From Brevibacterium sp. p3-SID960 (GTDB taxonomy: Bacteria > Actinomycetota > Actinomycetes > Actinomycetales > Brevibacteriaceae), in the NCBI RefSeq assembly GCF_025144725.1, contig NZ_JALXKS010000001.1, positions 119,627-183,626 on the forward strand: DNA of 64,000 nt, read 5' to 3'. The position numbers and the translations under genes were made by a program. Within the stretch, counting starts at the first letter, position 1; every line of letters starts with the position of its first letter. The notes under the pieces are model-generated. The model searched no databases. It had not been told where the DNA came from and saw only the letters and a program-made list of their open reading frames with translations. Positions 56,588 to 64,000 of this stretch are shown one piece after another.

Positions 56588-59437
56588 ATGCACTCCCTCC
56601 ACCTCCGCGCAACGGCTGTGGCCGGTTCCGTGCTCATCGCAGCCGGCACCTCCGGTGCGCTCATCGCCATTCCTGCGGCTGCGGCGCCGGACGGCACGGC
56701 GACGATCTCCGAGATCGCCTACGCCGGTGCCGACGAGACCGACTTCATCGAGATCGCCGCTGACCCCGGCACCGATCTCTCCGGCTGGACCGTCGGCACA
56801 GTCACCCGCGGCGGCACCCCGAACTCCGGCGCCCACGTCGTCACCCTGCCGGCCGGCACCACGGCCCCGGACTCCGGCGCGCACGCGGTGATGGTGCCGA
56901 TCACCAACTCGGTCAAGTCCGGCAGCGCCGCCGATGGCGCATACGGCTCCTCTGCCTTCGTCGTCGACGCCGACGGCGAGCTGCAGGACTTCGCGCAGGT
57001 CGGCGGCACCACCGGCGGTCGCGGTGTGACCGCAGGCTCCAGCACGCTGCTGCCCGAGGCGGTCCAGGGCAAACAGGCGACCCCGACCGGGGAGACGGCG
57101 CCGAAGGGCCAGTCGATCCAGAAGTCCGGCAGCAGCTGGAGCGCTGGCACGCCGACACCCGGCGAGCTCCCCGACGATGCGCCGAACCCGGACCCGACCG
57201 ACGACCCGACGGATCCGGCCAACCTCACCCCGATCTCCGAGATCCAGGGCACCGGTCAGACCAGCCCGCTCGACGGCACGACCGTCAGCACCCGCGGTGT
57301 TGTCACCGCTGCCTATCCCGAGGGCGGCCTCGACGGATACTTCATCCAGACCGCCGGCAGCGGCGGCGACGCCCACCAGGTGCCCGGCGCCTCGGAGGGC
57401 CTGTTCGTGTACTCGAAGGAGACCGTCGGCACGGTCAAGCCCGGCGCCCACGTCGAGGTCACCGGCACAGTGAGCGAATACTACGGCCAGACCCAGATCA
57501 CCGTCTCCGGCAGCGGCCTGACCGAGCTGAGCGAGCCGGCCGAGGCTCCCAAGCCGTTCACCGGCGCGCTGCCGGACGGCGATGAGGCCCGCGAATCTCT
57601 CGAGGGCATGCTCGTCCACCCGGCCGGGCCGATCACCGTGGCCGACACCTACACCGCCAACCGCTACGGCGAGGTCGGCCTGACCAACGGCACGAAGCCG
57701 CTGCGCCACCACACCGACGCCCACCGCCCCGGCACCGATGAGGCCAAGCAGCTTGAAGCGGAGAACAACGATCGCTTCTACCTGCTCGACGACGGCGCGA
57801 CCCGCGACTTCACCGGCAAGGCCAGCGACGTGCCGGTGCCCTACGTCTCCCTCGACAATCCGGTGCGCGTCGGCGCTGAGGCGACCTTCACCTCGGCGGC
57901 GGTGCTCGGCTACGGACACGAAACCTGGCGCCTGCAGCCCACCGCGACCGTCACCGGTGACAACGAGGAGGAGACCGCTCCGGCGACGTTCGCCGACAAC
58001 CGTCCGGCCGCTCCCGAGGCGGTGGGCGGGCAGCTGAGCATCGCCAGCTACAACGTGCTCAACTACTTCCCGACCACCGGTGATGAGCTCTCAGGCTGCC
58101 AGTACTACACCGACCGCGAGGGCAATCCGATCACCGTGCGCAGCGGCTGCGCTGCCCGCGGTGCGGCCAACGCCGAGAACTTCGAACGCCAGCAGGCCAA
58201 GATCGTCAACGGCATCAACACCCTCGACGCCTCGATCGTCGCGCTCGAGGAGATCGAGCAGTCGGCGGCCTTCGGCAAGGACCGCGACGACGCCCTCAAC
58301 CAGCTCGTCGACGCGCTCAACGCTGCTGCCGGTTCTGAGAAGTGGGCGGCTGCGGCCAGCCCCGAGCAGGTCCCAGCCGTCGGTGAGGATGTCATCCGCA
58401 CCGCGTTCATCTACCAGCCGGCTGCGGCCGAGCCGGTCGGCTCCCCGGCGATCCTCGACAACCCGGCTTACTCGAATGCCCGCGCCCCGCTCGCGCAGGC
58501 TTTCGCGAAGCCCGGTGAGACCGACGCGGAGTTCGTCGCGATCGTCAACCACTTCAAGTCGAAGGGCTCCGGCTCCGGTGACGGCAACGAGGATTCCGGT
58601 GACGGCCAGGGCGCTTCGAACGCTGACCGCGTCAAGCAGGCCAAAGCGCTGGTCGGGTTCGCCGATGAGCAGAAGAAGGCCACCGGTACCGATAAGGCGT
58701 TCCTGCTCGGCGACTTCAACTCCTACACCTTCGAAGACCCGATGCAGGTGTTCTACGAGGCCGGGTACACCAACCTCGGTGAGGAGCACACCGACGAGCA
58801 GACCTACCTGTTCGGCGGCCGCGTCGGCAGCCTCGACCACATCCTCGCCAGCGCAGATCTCGCAGGCGATGTCACCGGTGCCGATGTGTGGAACATCAAC
58901 TCCGGTGAGTCGATCGGGCTGGAGTACAGCCGCTACAACAACAACGTCCGCAAGCTGTACGACCATTCGGTCTTCCGCTCTTCAGACCATGATCCGCTCA
59001 TCGTCGGCTTCAACGTCGACGACGATGCTGGTGATGACCCGACTGAGGATCCCACGGCTGACCCGACTGAGGATCCCACGGCTGACCCGACCGATGACCC
59101 CACGTCCGACCCGACCGGGGATCCCACGGCTGACCCGACCGGGGATCCCACGGCTGACCCGACCGATGACCCCACGTCCGACCCGACCGGGGATCCCACG
59201 GCTGACCCGACCGATGACCCCACGTCCGACCCGACCGGGGATCCCACGGCTGACCCGACCGATGACCCCTCCGACGACGGCAGGGACGATGAGGGCGACG
59301 ACGACGGCCAGGGTCAGGACAATGACGCCCGTCGCCTTCCGCGCACGGGCATGGAGCTCGGCAGCCTGGCCGTAGCCGGAGTGCTCGTCGGGCTCGGCGC
59401 GGGTGCCGTCGCACTGACCCGCCGCCGCAAGGGCTGA
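56588..59437 (+). CDS. LPXTG cell-wall-anchored extracellular nuclease (NucH/ExeM type)
   Basis: 949 residues. Signal peptide (1-33), lamin-tail domain (about 37-155), OB-fold region (about 215-345), then an EEP nuclease domain (about 483-807): LSIASYNVLNYF, IVALEEIEQ (metal Glu), VAIVNHFKSKG, AFLLGDFNSY and RSSDHDPLIVGF. A stalk of Asp-Pro-Thr repeats (about 815-897) leads to the sortase signal LPRTG at 917-921, a hydrophobic helix and RRRKG. It should degrade extracellular DNA at the cell surface, for phosphate or nucleoside supply or for biofilm control. GAAGGA lies 7 nt before ATG. A strong terminator follows. Confidence 0.92.
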   Translation: MHSLHLRATAVAGSVLIAAGTSGALIAIPAAAAPDGTATISEIAYAGADETDFIEIAADPGTDLSGWTVGTVTRGGTPNSGAHVVTLPAGTTAPDSGAHAVMVPITNSVKSGSAADGAYGSSAFVVDADGELQDFAQVGGTTGGRGVTAGSSTLLPEAVQGKQATPTGETAPKGQSIQKSGSSWSAGTPTPGELPDDAPNPDPTDDPTDPANLTPISEIQGTGQTSPLDGTTVSTRGVVTAAYPEGGLDGYFIQTAGSGGDAHQVPGASEGLFVYSKETVGTVKPGAHVEVTGTVSEYYGQTQITVSGSGLTELSEPAEAPKPFTGALPDGDEARESLEGMLVHPAGPITVADTYTANRYGEVGLTNGTKPLRHHTDAHRPGTDEAKQLEAENNDRFYLLDDGATRDFTGKASDVPVPYVSLDNPVRVGAEATFTSAAVLGYGHETWRLQPTATVTGDNEEETAPATFADNRPAAPEAVGGQLSIASYNVLNYFPTTGDELSGCQYYTDREGNPITVRSGCAARGAANAENFERQQAKIVNGINTLDASIVALEEIEQSAAFGKDRDDALNQLVDALNAAAGSEKWAAAASPEQVPAVGEDVIRTAFIYQPAAAEPVGSPAILDNPAYSNARAPLAQAFAKPGETDAEFVAIVNHFKSKGSGSGDGNEDSGDGQGASNADRVKQAKALVGFADEQKKATGTDKAFLLGDFNSYTFEDPMQVFYEAGYTNLGEEHTDEQTYLFGGRVGSLDHILASADLAGDVTGADVWNINSGESIGLEYSRYNNNVRKLYDHSVFRSSDHDPLIVGFNVDDDAGDDPTEDPTADPTEDPTADPTDDPTSDPTGDPTADPTGDPTADPTDDPTSDPTGDPTADPTDDPTSDPTGDPTADPTDDPSDDGRDDEGDDDGQGQDNDARRLPRTGMELGSLAVAGVLVGLGAGAVALTRRRKG
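59032..59270 (+). repeat. Asp-Pro-Thr coding repeats in the nuclease stalk
   Basis: About 20 units of 12 bp (GACCCGACCGATGACCCCAC-like) form larger near-identical blocks of 48-60 bp that alternate ACG-TCC, GGG-GAT and ACG-GCT variants. Block identity suggests recent expansion by slippage or recombination. All periods are multiples of three. Confidence 0.85.
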
Positions 59438-59462
59438 CACGCGCAGGCTCCTGGCCACACAG

Positions 59463-59499
59463 ACGCCGGCTGAGACCGAAAGGCCTCAGCCGGCGTTTT
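59463..59499 (+). terminator. intrinsic terminator of the nuclease gene
   Basis: 12-bp stem ACGCCGGCTGAG / CTCAGCCGGCGT followed by TTTTC, one of the few classic U-tract terminators in the window. Confidence 0.9.
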
Positions 59500-59500
59500 C

Positions 59501-59516
59501 TGTGTGCAAAATCACA
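59501..59516 (+). promoter_or_regulatory. CRP/GlxR-like palindrome, site 1 of the actP operon
   Basis: TGTGTGCAAAATCACA fits the TGTG-N8-CACA consensus of cAMP-receptor-type regulators. Its centre is about 72 bp upstream of the predicted start that follows TAAAGT (59569-59574). Confidence 0.55.
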
Positions 59517-59540
59517 ACATCTTGATAACAGACCGAAATA

Positions 59541-59556
59541 TGTGGTGCCGGTCACA
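59541..59556 (+). promoter_or_regulatory. CRP/GlxR-like palindrome, site 2 of the actP operon
   Basis: TGTGGTGCCGGTCACA, also TGTG-N8-CACA, lies 40 bp downstream of site 1 and close to the predicted -10 element. A bound protein here could block or reshape polymerase binding. Confidence 0.55.
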
Positions 59557-59624
59557 GTTTCATCCGCGTAAAGTTTCGCCAGAGCCGCGTCCAACCCAGC
59601 GGCAGCGAAAGGAATGGTGTCACA

Positions 59625-60041
59625 GTGTCTCCACCGACCGCAGCTATCGACTTCGAAAAAGTCGAATCCCAACCGGAGTTCCAAGCGCTGAAGAAGAAGC
59701 ACCGCTCGCTGGTGCTGCCGCTGAGCGCGTTCTTCTTCCTCTGGTACTTCGCCTATGTCCTGCTCGGCGCCTACGCCCATGACTTCATGGCGACCCCGGT
59801 GCTCGGCAACATCAACCTCGGCATCCTGCTCGGCCTCGGCCAGTTCGCCACAACCTTCATCATCACGATGGTCTACGTGCGCTTCGCCAACCGGCGCATC
59901 GACCCGGCAGCCAACGAGATCCGCCTGATGCTGGAGAAGCAGGCCGATGGCTTCGCCGACCGCCCCGCAGATGCCCGCGGCGCCCATGCCGTCGGCAAAG
60001 CTGCAGAGACCCCCACCGAGAACGAGGCGGGCGAACGATGA
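59625..60041 (+). CDS. DUF485 family small membrane protein
   Basis: 138 residues with two membrane helices (about 32-52 and 66-90). The signature FQALKKKHRSLVLPLSAFFFLWYFAYVLL and the following GNINLGILLGLGQF are typical of DUF485 proteins, which almost always precede a solute:sodium symporter gene and are thought to help or regulate it. The C-terminal tail is cytoplasmic and charged. The start is GTG 59625 with AAAGGA 12 nt upstream. It overlaps the symporter start by 4 nt (ATGA). Confidence 0.9.
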   Translation: MSPPTAAIDFEKVESQPEFQALKKKHRSLVLPLSAFFFLWYFAYVLLGAYAHDFMATPVLGNINLGILLGLGQFATTFIITMVYVRFANRRIDPAANEIRLMLEKQADGFADRPADARGAHAVGKAAETPTENEAGER

Positions 60042-61669
60042 CGCTCGCAGCCGCACTGACCACGGCGGCCCAGGACAATCCCACCGCAGAGAACAACCCG
60101 GTCCTCAACATCGCGATCTTCCTCGTCTTCGTCGCCATCACGATGACGATCGTCTTCCGTGTCGCCAAGCGCAATGCAAGCGCTTCCGACTTCTATGCCG
60201 GTGGTCGATCGTTCTCCGGCCCGCAGAACGGCTTTGCGATCTCCGGCGACTACCTCTCAGCCGCTTCCTTCCTCGGCATCGTCGGCGCCATCGCGGTGAC
60301 CGGCTACGACGGCTTCCTCTACTCGATCGGCTTCCTCGTCGCCTGGCTCGTCGCACTGCTGCTCGTCGCCGAGCTCATGCGCAACACCGGCAAATTCACG
60401 ATGGCCGATGTGCTCTCCTTCCGCCTCAAGCAGCGCCCCGTGCGCCTGGCCGCGGCGATGTCGACGCTGGCCGTGTGCTTCTTCTACCTGCTCGCGCAGA
60501 TGGCCGGCGCCGGTGGACTCGTCTCCCTCCTGCTGGGCATCGACAGCAAGACCGGCCAGTCGATTGTCGTCGCCGTCGTCGGCGTCCTCATGATCATGTA
60601 CGTCATGTTCGGCGGCATGAAGGGCACCACCTGGGTGCAGATCGTCAAAGCGTTCCTGCTCATCGGCGGCGCTGGCATCATGACGATCTGGGTGCTGGCG
60701 ATCAACGGGTTCAACTTCTCCCAGTTGCTCGGCGATGCCGTTGCCAATGCGACTGCTGACCCACCCGAGGCGTTGCTCGCCCCCGGACTCAAGTACGGCG
60801 CGCTGCCAATCGACTTCGTGTCCCTGTCGATCGCCCTCGTGCTCGGCACTGCTGCGCTGCCCCATGTGCTCATGCGCTTCTACACCGTTCCGACCGCACT
60901 TGAGGCCCGCCGCTCGGTGGTCTGGGCGATCTGGCTCATCGGCATCTTCTACCTCTTCACCCTGGTGCTCGGCTACGGCGCTGCCGCCATGGTCGGCTCC
61001 GAGGCGATCGAGAACGCCCCAGGCGGAGTGAACTCGGCAGCACCGCTGCTTGCGCTCGAACTCGGCGGGCCGATCCTACTCGGCACGATATCGGCAGTGG
61101 CGTTCGCGACGATCCTCGCCGTCGTCGCCGGCCTGACGATCACCGCAGCAGCATCGTTCTCGCACGACATCTACAACTCGGTCATCAAGCGCGGCACCGC
61201 CACGCAGCAGACCGAAGTGAAGGTCGCCCGCATCACCGTGCTGGCCATCGGCGGTGTCGCGATCTTCGGCGGCATCGGCGTGCAGGGACAGAACATCGCC
61301 TTCCTCGTCGCCCTGGCCTTCGCGGTGGCGGCGAGCGCGAACCTGCCGACGATCCTGTACTCGCTGTTCTGGCGCCGGTTCACCACCCGCGGTGCGGTAT
61401 GGTCGATCTACGGCGGACTCATCACCGCCGTCGGCCTCATCGCGATCTCCCCGGTGGTCTCCGGCACGGAGACCGCGATGCTCGGGCCGAACATCGACTT
61501 CGCAATCTTCCCGCTGCAGAACCCGGGGATCATCTCGATTCCTGTCGGATTCCTGCTCGGCTTCATCGGATCGCTGACCGACAAGCGCGGTGAGGATCCG
61601 AAGCTCGCAGCTGAAATGGAGGTCCGCTCGATGACCGGCTACGGCGCTGAGAAAGCCGTCGAACACTGA
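60038..61669 (+). CDS. actP: cation/acetate (monocarboxylate) symporter, SSS family
   Basis: 543 residues and about 13 membrane helices. Sodium- or proton-coupled uptake of acetate, and possibly pyruvate or propionate as for Corynebacterium MctC. Family features: ASDFYAGGRSFSGPQNGFAISGDYLSAASFLGI, MAGAGGLVSLLLGI, the AALPHVLMRFYTV segment and ITAAASFSHDIYNSV. The order DUF485-symporter is the standard acetate-uptake operon, and two CRP/GlxR-like sites lie upstream. The gene ends 39 bp before a hairpin terminator shared with tRNA-Arg. Confidence 0.92.
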   Translation: MTLAAALTTAAQDNPTAENNPVLNIAIFLVFVAITMTIVFRVAKRNASASDFYAGGRSFSGPQNGFAISGDYLSAASFLGIVGAIAVTGYDGFLYSIGFLVAWLVALLLVAELMRNTGKFTMADVLSFRLKQRPVRLAAAMSTLAVCFFYLLAQMAGAGGLVSLLLGIDSKTGQSIVVAVVGVLMIMYVMFGGMKGTTWVQIVKAFLLIGGAGIMTIWVLAINGFNFSQLLGDAVANATADPPEALLAPGLKYGALPIDFVSLSIALVLGTAALPHVLMRFYTVPTALEARRSVVWAIWLIGIFYLFTLVLGYGAAAMVGSEAIENAPGGVNSAAPLLALELGGPILLGTISAVAFATILAVVAGLTITAAASFSHDIYNSVIKRGTATQQTEVKVARITVLAIGGVAIFGGIGVQGQNIAFLVALAFAVAASANLPTILYSLFWRRFTTRGAVWSIYGGLITAVGLIAISPVVSGTETAMLGPNIDFAIFPLQNPGIISIPVGFLLGFIGSLTDKRGEDPKLAAEMEVRSMTGYGAEKAVEH

Positions 61670-61707
61670 GCGACTCAGCATCTCTGCAGGTCAGAGACTG
61701 AATAGCG

Positions 61708-61738
61708 AAACCGCCGCCCGAAAGCCGGGCGGCGGTTT
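61708..61738. terminator. bidirectional hairpin terminator
   Basis: AAACCGCCGCCCG / CGGGCGGCGGTTT, a perfect 13-bp stem with a 5-nt loop ending in T on both strands. It terminates both the actP operon (plus) and tRNA-Arg (minus). Confidence 0.9.
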
Positions 61739-61745
61739 CAGTTCG

Positions 61746-61818
61746 CGCGCCACGAGGGATTCGAACCCCCAACCTTCTGATCCGTAGTCAGATGCTCTAT
61801 CCGTTGAGCTAGTGGCGC
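61746..61818 (-). tRNA. tRNA-Arg (anticodon ACG)
   Basis: 73 nt. Acceptor stem GCGCCAC pairs with GTGGCGC, the anticodon loop is CTACGGA on stem TCTGA/TCAGA, and the T-arm is GGGGGTTCGAATCCCTC. A34 makes it the substrate of TadA, encoded at 38.4 kb. CCA not encoded. Confidence 0.97.
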
Positions 61819-62014
61819 ACTGTCGCAATGACCAGAACAACTATACACACGATCGCCCGCAAGCCAAAATCCGCACCCTGCGGTCTTTCCACATCCGCCA
61901 ACCACCGCCTCGGGCGTGGCGTCCTGGAGCCGAAACCAGGCTTTGGGAATATACGTCATACCAATGGGAATGTTCGTCTCTTATCTGACGCCTCTTGAGC
62001 ATAAGTCCTCGGCT

Positions 62015-62030
62015 TGTGACTCAATGCACA
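62015..62030 (+). promoter_or_regulatory. CRP/GlxR-like palindrome upstream of pckG
   Basis: TGTGACTCAATGCACA matches TGTG-N8-CACA. It lies in the 330-bp tRNA-pckG gap, which otherwise holds no gene. If TACGGT (62075-62080) is the -10, the site is centred near -64, a class-I activator position. Confidence 0.5.
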
Positions 62031-62148
62031 GGCGCGAGGCCCGCGAATCTCCGGTGCCTGCGAAGAACCGTTCGTACGGTGGAGGCATCGCTTGGCGGCG
62101 ACGTCCGCTCAGCAGAACTCCGAAACCCCGACAGATCAGGAGATCCTC

Positions 62149-63981
62149 ATGACCGTCCTCGACCGTGGCTCAGTCGACGACCTGCTTGCTGGTGCACCGA
62201 CCGGCAACGAGAAGATCCTCAGCTTCGTCCGCTCGATCGCCGAGCGCACCACTCCCGACCGCATCGAGTGGATCACCGGCGATGACGACCAGAAGCGATC
62301 ACTGCAGAACCAGCTTATCGAAGCCGGCACCCTCAAGCCGCTGCCCAAGCAGAAGGACTCGTTCTACGCCGCCTCCGACCCGGACGATGTCGCCCGCGTC
62401 GAAGAGCGCACCTACATCTGCTCGCGCAATGAGGCCGACGCCGGCCCGCTGAACAACTGGATGGCTCCCGATGAGATGAAGTCCATCCTCAACGACCTCT
62501 TCGACGGCTCGATGAAGGGCCGGACGATGTACGTCATCCCATTCGTCATGGGACGTGCCGATGCCGACCAGCCGATGTTCGGCATCGAGGTCACCGACTC
62601 CGCCTACGTCGTCCTGTCCATGCAGATCATGGCCCGCTGCGGCACCGCCGAACTCAAGGCCATCGAGGAGCACGGCGGCGAGTTCGTCGAATGCGTCCAC
62701 TCCGTCGGCGCGCCGCTGGAGCCCGGCCAGGAGGACGTCGCGTGGCCGTGCAACACGACGAAGTACATCACCCACTTCCCCGAAGAGCGCGCCATCTGGT
62801 CGTTCGGCTCCGGCTACGGCGGCAACGCACTGCTGGGCAAGAAGTGCTACTCGCTGCGCATCGCCTCGGCGGTCGCCCGCGAGGAGGGCTGGCTGGCCGA
62901 GCACATGCTCATCCTCAAGCTCACCAGCCCTGAAGGTGAGGTCAAGTACATCGCTGCGGCCTTCCCGAGCGCCTGCGGCAAGACCAACCTTGCGATGATC
63001 GAGCCGACGCTTAAGGGTTGGAAGGCCGAAACGCTCGGCGACGACATCGCCTGGATGCGCTTCGGCGCCGACGGCCAGCTCTACGCCGTCAACCCGGAGT
63101 TCGGCCTCTTCGGCGTGGCACCGGGCACCGGCTACACCACCAACCCGACTGCGATGCGCGCGATCGAGGCCGGCGGCAACGTCTTCACCAACGTTGCGCT
63201 CACCGATGACGGCGACGTCTGGTGGGAGGGCATGACCGAGGAGACCCCGTCCCACCTGACCGACTGGAAGGGCAATGACTGGACTCCGGAGTCAGGCACC
63301 CCGGCCGCGCACCCGAACTCGCGCTTCTGCACCCCGATCACCAACACCCCGACGCTTGCCGATGAGTACGAGAACCCCAACGGCGTGCCGATCTCGGCGA
63401 TCCTCTTCGGCGGCCGCCGCAAGACGACGATGCCGCTGGTGACCGAGACCAGGGACTGGACCCACGGCGTGTTCATGGGATCCACCTTGTCCTCGGAGAC
63501 GACCGCTGCGGCCAAGGGCCAGGTCGGTGTCGTGCGCCGCGATCCGATGGCGATGCGCCCGTTCATCGGCTACAACGTCGGCGACTACTTCCGCCACTGG
63601 CTGGAGATCGGCCGCACCGAGGGCGCGAAGCTGCCGAAGATCTTCTACGTCAACTGGTTCCGCCGCGACGAGGACGGCTCGTTCCTGTGGCCGGGCTTCT
63701 CGGAGAACTCCCGCGTCCTCAAGTGGGTATTCGAACGAGTGGCCGGCACCGCTGAGGCCGTCGAGACCCCATTGGGCCACACCCCGGCCGAGGGCTCGCT
63801 CGATATCGAGGGCCTCGACGTGACCGAAGAGCAGCTGCGCAAGGCGCTCGCCATCAAGCCCGAGGAATGGGCTGAGGAGCTCGCCTCGATCGAGGAATGG
63901 TACAACTCGCTCGGCGATCACGTCCCGGCCGAACTCAAGGCCGAGGTCGACAGCCTCCGCCAGCGCCTCGGCGTGCAGTGA
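62149..63981 (+). CDS. pckG: phosphoenolpyruvate carboxykinase (GTP)
   Basis: 610 residues, full length for the GTP-dependent family. Converts oxaloacetate to phosphoenolpyruvate with GTP, the first step of gluconeogenesis. The active-site cysteine loop [12 protein letters not shown] (C276) is the kinase-1a P-loop, [35 protein letters not shown] binds oxaloacetate and metal, and [13 protein letters not shown] lies in the C-terminal lobe. CAGGAGA lies 5 nt before ATG 62149. An in-frame ATG 19 codons upstream lacks such a site. A CRP/GlxR-like palindrome is 119 bp upstream. Confidence 0.97.
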   Translation: MTVLDRGSVDDLLAGAPTGNEKILSFVRSIAERTTPDRIEWITGDDDQKRSLQNQLIEAGTLKPLPKQKDSFYAASDPDDVARVEERTYICSRNEADAGPLNNWMAPDEMKSILNDLFDGSMKGRTMYVIPFVMGRADADQPMFGIEVTDSAYVVLSMQIMARCGTAELKAIEEHGGEFVECVHSVGAPLEPGQEDVAWPCNTTKYITHFPEERAIWSFGSGYGGNALLGKKCYSLRIASAVAREEGWLAEHMLILKLTSPEGEVKYIAAAFPSACGKTNLAMIEPTLKGWKAETLGDDIAWMRFGADGQLYAVNPEFGLFGVAPGTGYTTNPTAMRAIEAGGNVFTNVALTDDGDVWWEGMTEETPSHLTDWKGNDWTPESGTPAAHPNSRFCTPITNTPTLADEYENPNGVPISAILFGGRRKTTMPLVTETRDWTHGVFMGSTLSSETTAAAKGQVGVVRRDPMAMRPFIGYNVGDYFRHWLEIGRTEGAKLPKIFYVNWFRRDEDGSFLWPGFSENSRVLKWVFERVAGTAEAVETPLGHTPAEGSLDIEGLDVTEEQLRKALAIKPEEWAEELASIEEWYNSLGDHVPAELKAEVDSLRQRLGVQ

Positions 63982-64000
63982 CGCCGCACCTCTGACTGAG

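Noticed and set aside
59032..59270. CRISPR-like spacing of short repeats
   Set aside because: The repeats are coding, in frame, without unique spacers, and form the Asp-Pro-Thr stalk of the nuclease. No cas genes are present.

Overview
The window is ordinary chromosome from a high-GC Gram-positive actinobacterium. A Brevibacterium-like member of the Micrococcales is the best guess. The evidence is high GC with strong GC3 bias, GTP-type PEP carboxykinase, malate:quinone oxidoreductase, MarP, LPXTG surface proteins, a short SRP RNA, tRNAs without encoded CCA, and many TANNNT promoters placed 6-7 nt before the start codon (leaderless transcripts). The genus cannot be proved from this sequence alone. 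No phage, insertion sequence, integrase or CRISPR array was seen.

Layout. 1-8.7 kb: envelope and secreted proteins (vWA protein, polysaccharide deacetylase, small secreted protein, lipoprotein), an AhpD-like protein, an SDR and membrane proteins. 8.8-13.6 kb: tRNA-Ser(GGA), a secreted amidase, a TPP-riboswitch-controlled tenA that carries a frameshift, SRP RNA, and an L,D-transpeptidase lipoprotein. 13.6-17.2 kb: DUF779 plus acetaldehyde-type dehydrogenase, and an MFS exporter. 17.2-23.9 kb: M3 peptidase, YbaK-type deacylase, queuosine-precursor transporter, then DUF2079 protein and tgt on the other strand. 23.9-31.7 kb: catabolic enzymes (FAH-family hydrolase, HisC-like aminotransferase with a GlcD-type oxidase, alpha/beta hydrolase, MocR-type aminotransferase, nicotinamidase) and a lipoprotein.

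31.6-38.1 kb: a compact cluster of six glycosyltransferases in two divergent arms, with translationally coupled genes, a shared palindromic -10 element and no flippase, polymerase or sugar-nucleotide genes. 38.2-46.9 kb: tRNA-Ser(CGA), tadA with its partner gene, upp, a receiver-less OmpR-type DNA-binding protein with pho-box-like repeats upstream, an EEP-family membrane protein, MarP, a PrsW-like protein and mqo. 47-64 kb: two LPXTG wall proteins (one with a probable thioester domain, one an extracellular nuclease), acetoacetyl-CoA synthetase, a three-HTH regulator divergent from putA, a cupin, the DUF485-ActP carboxylate symporter operon, tRNA-Arg(ACG), and pckG.

Together the metabolic genes suit growth on organic acids and amino acids. 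ActP imports acetate or similar acids, PutA oxidises proline to glutamate, AacS activates acetoacetate, Mqo feeds malate electrons to quinones and PckG starts gluconeogenesis. CRP/GlxR-like palindromes upstream of both the actP operon and pckG suggest shared cAMP-type control. The most interesting unexplained items are the glycosyltransferase cluster, the triple-HTH regulator, the frameshifted tenA behind an intact riboswitch, and a strongly over-represented decamer (ACCGCCTCGG).
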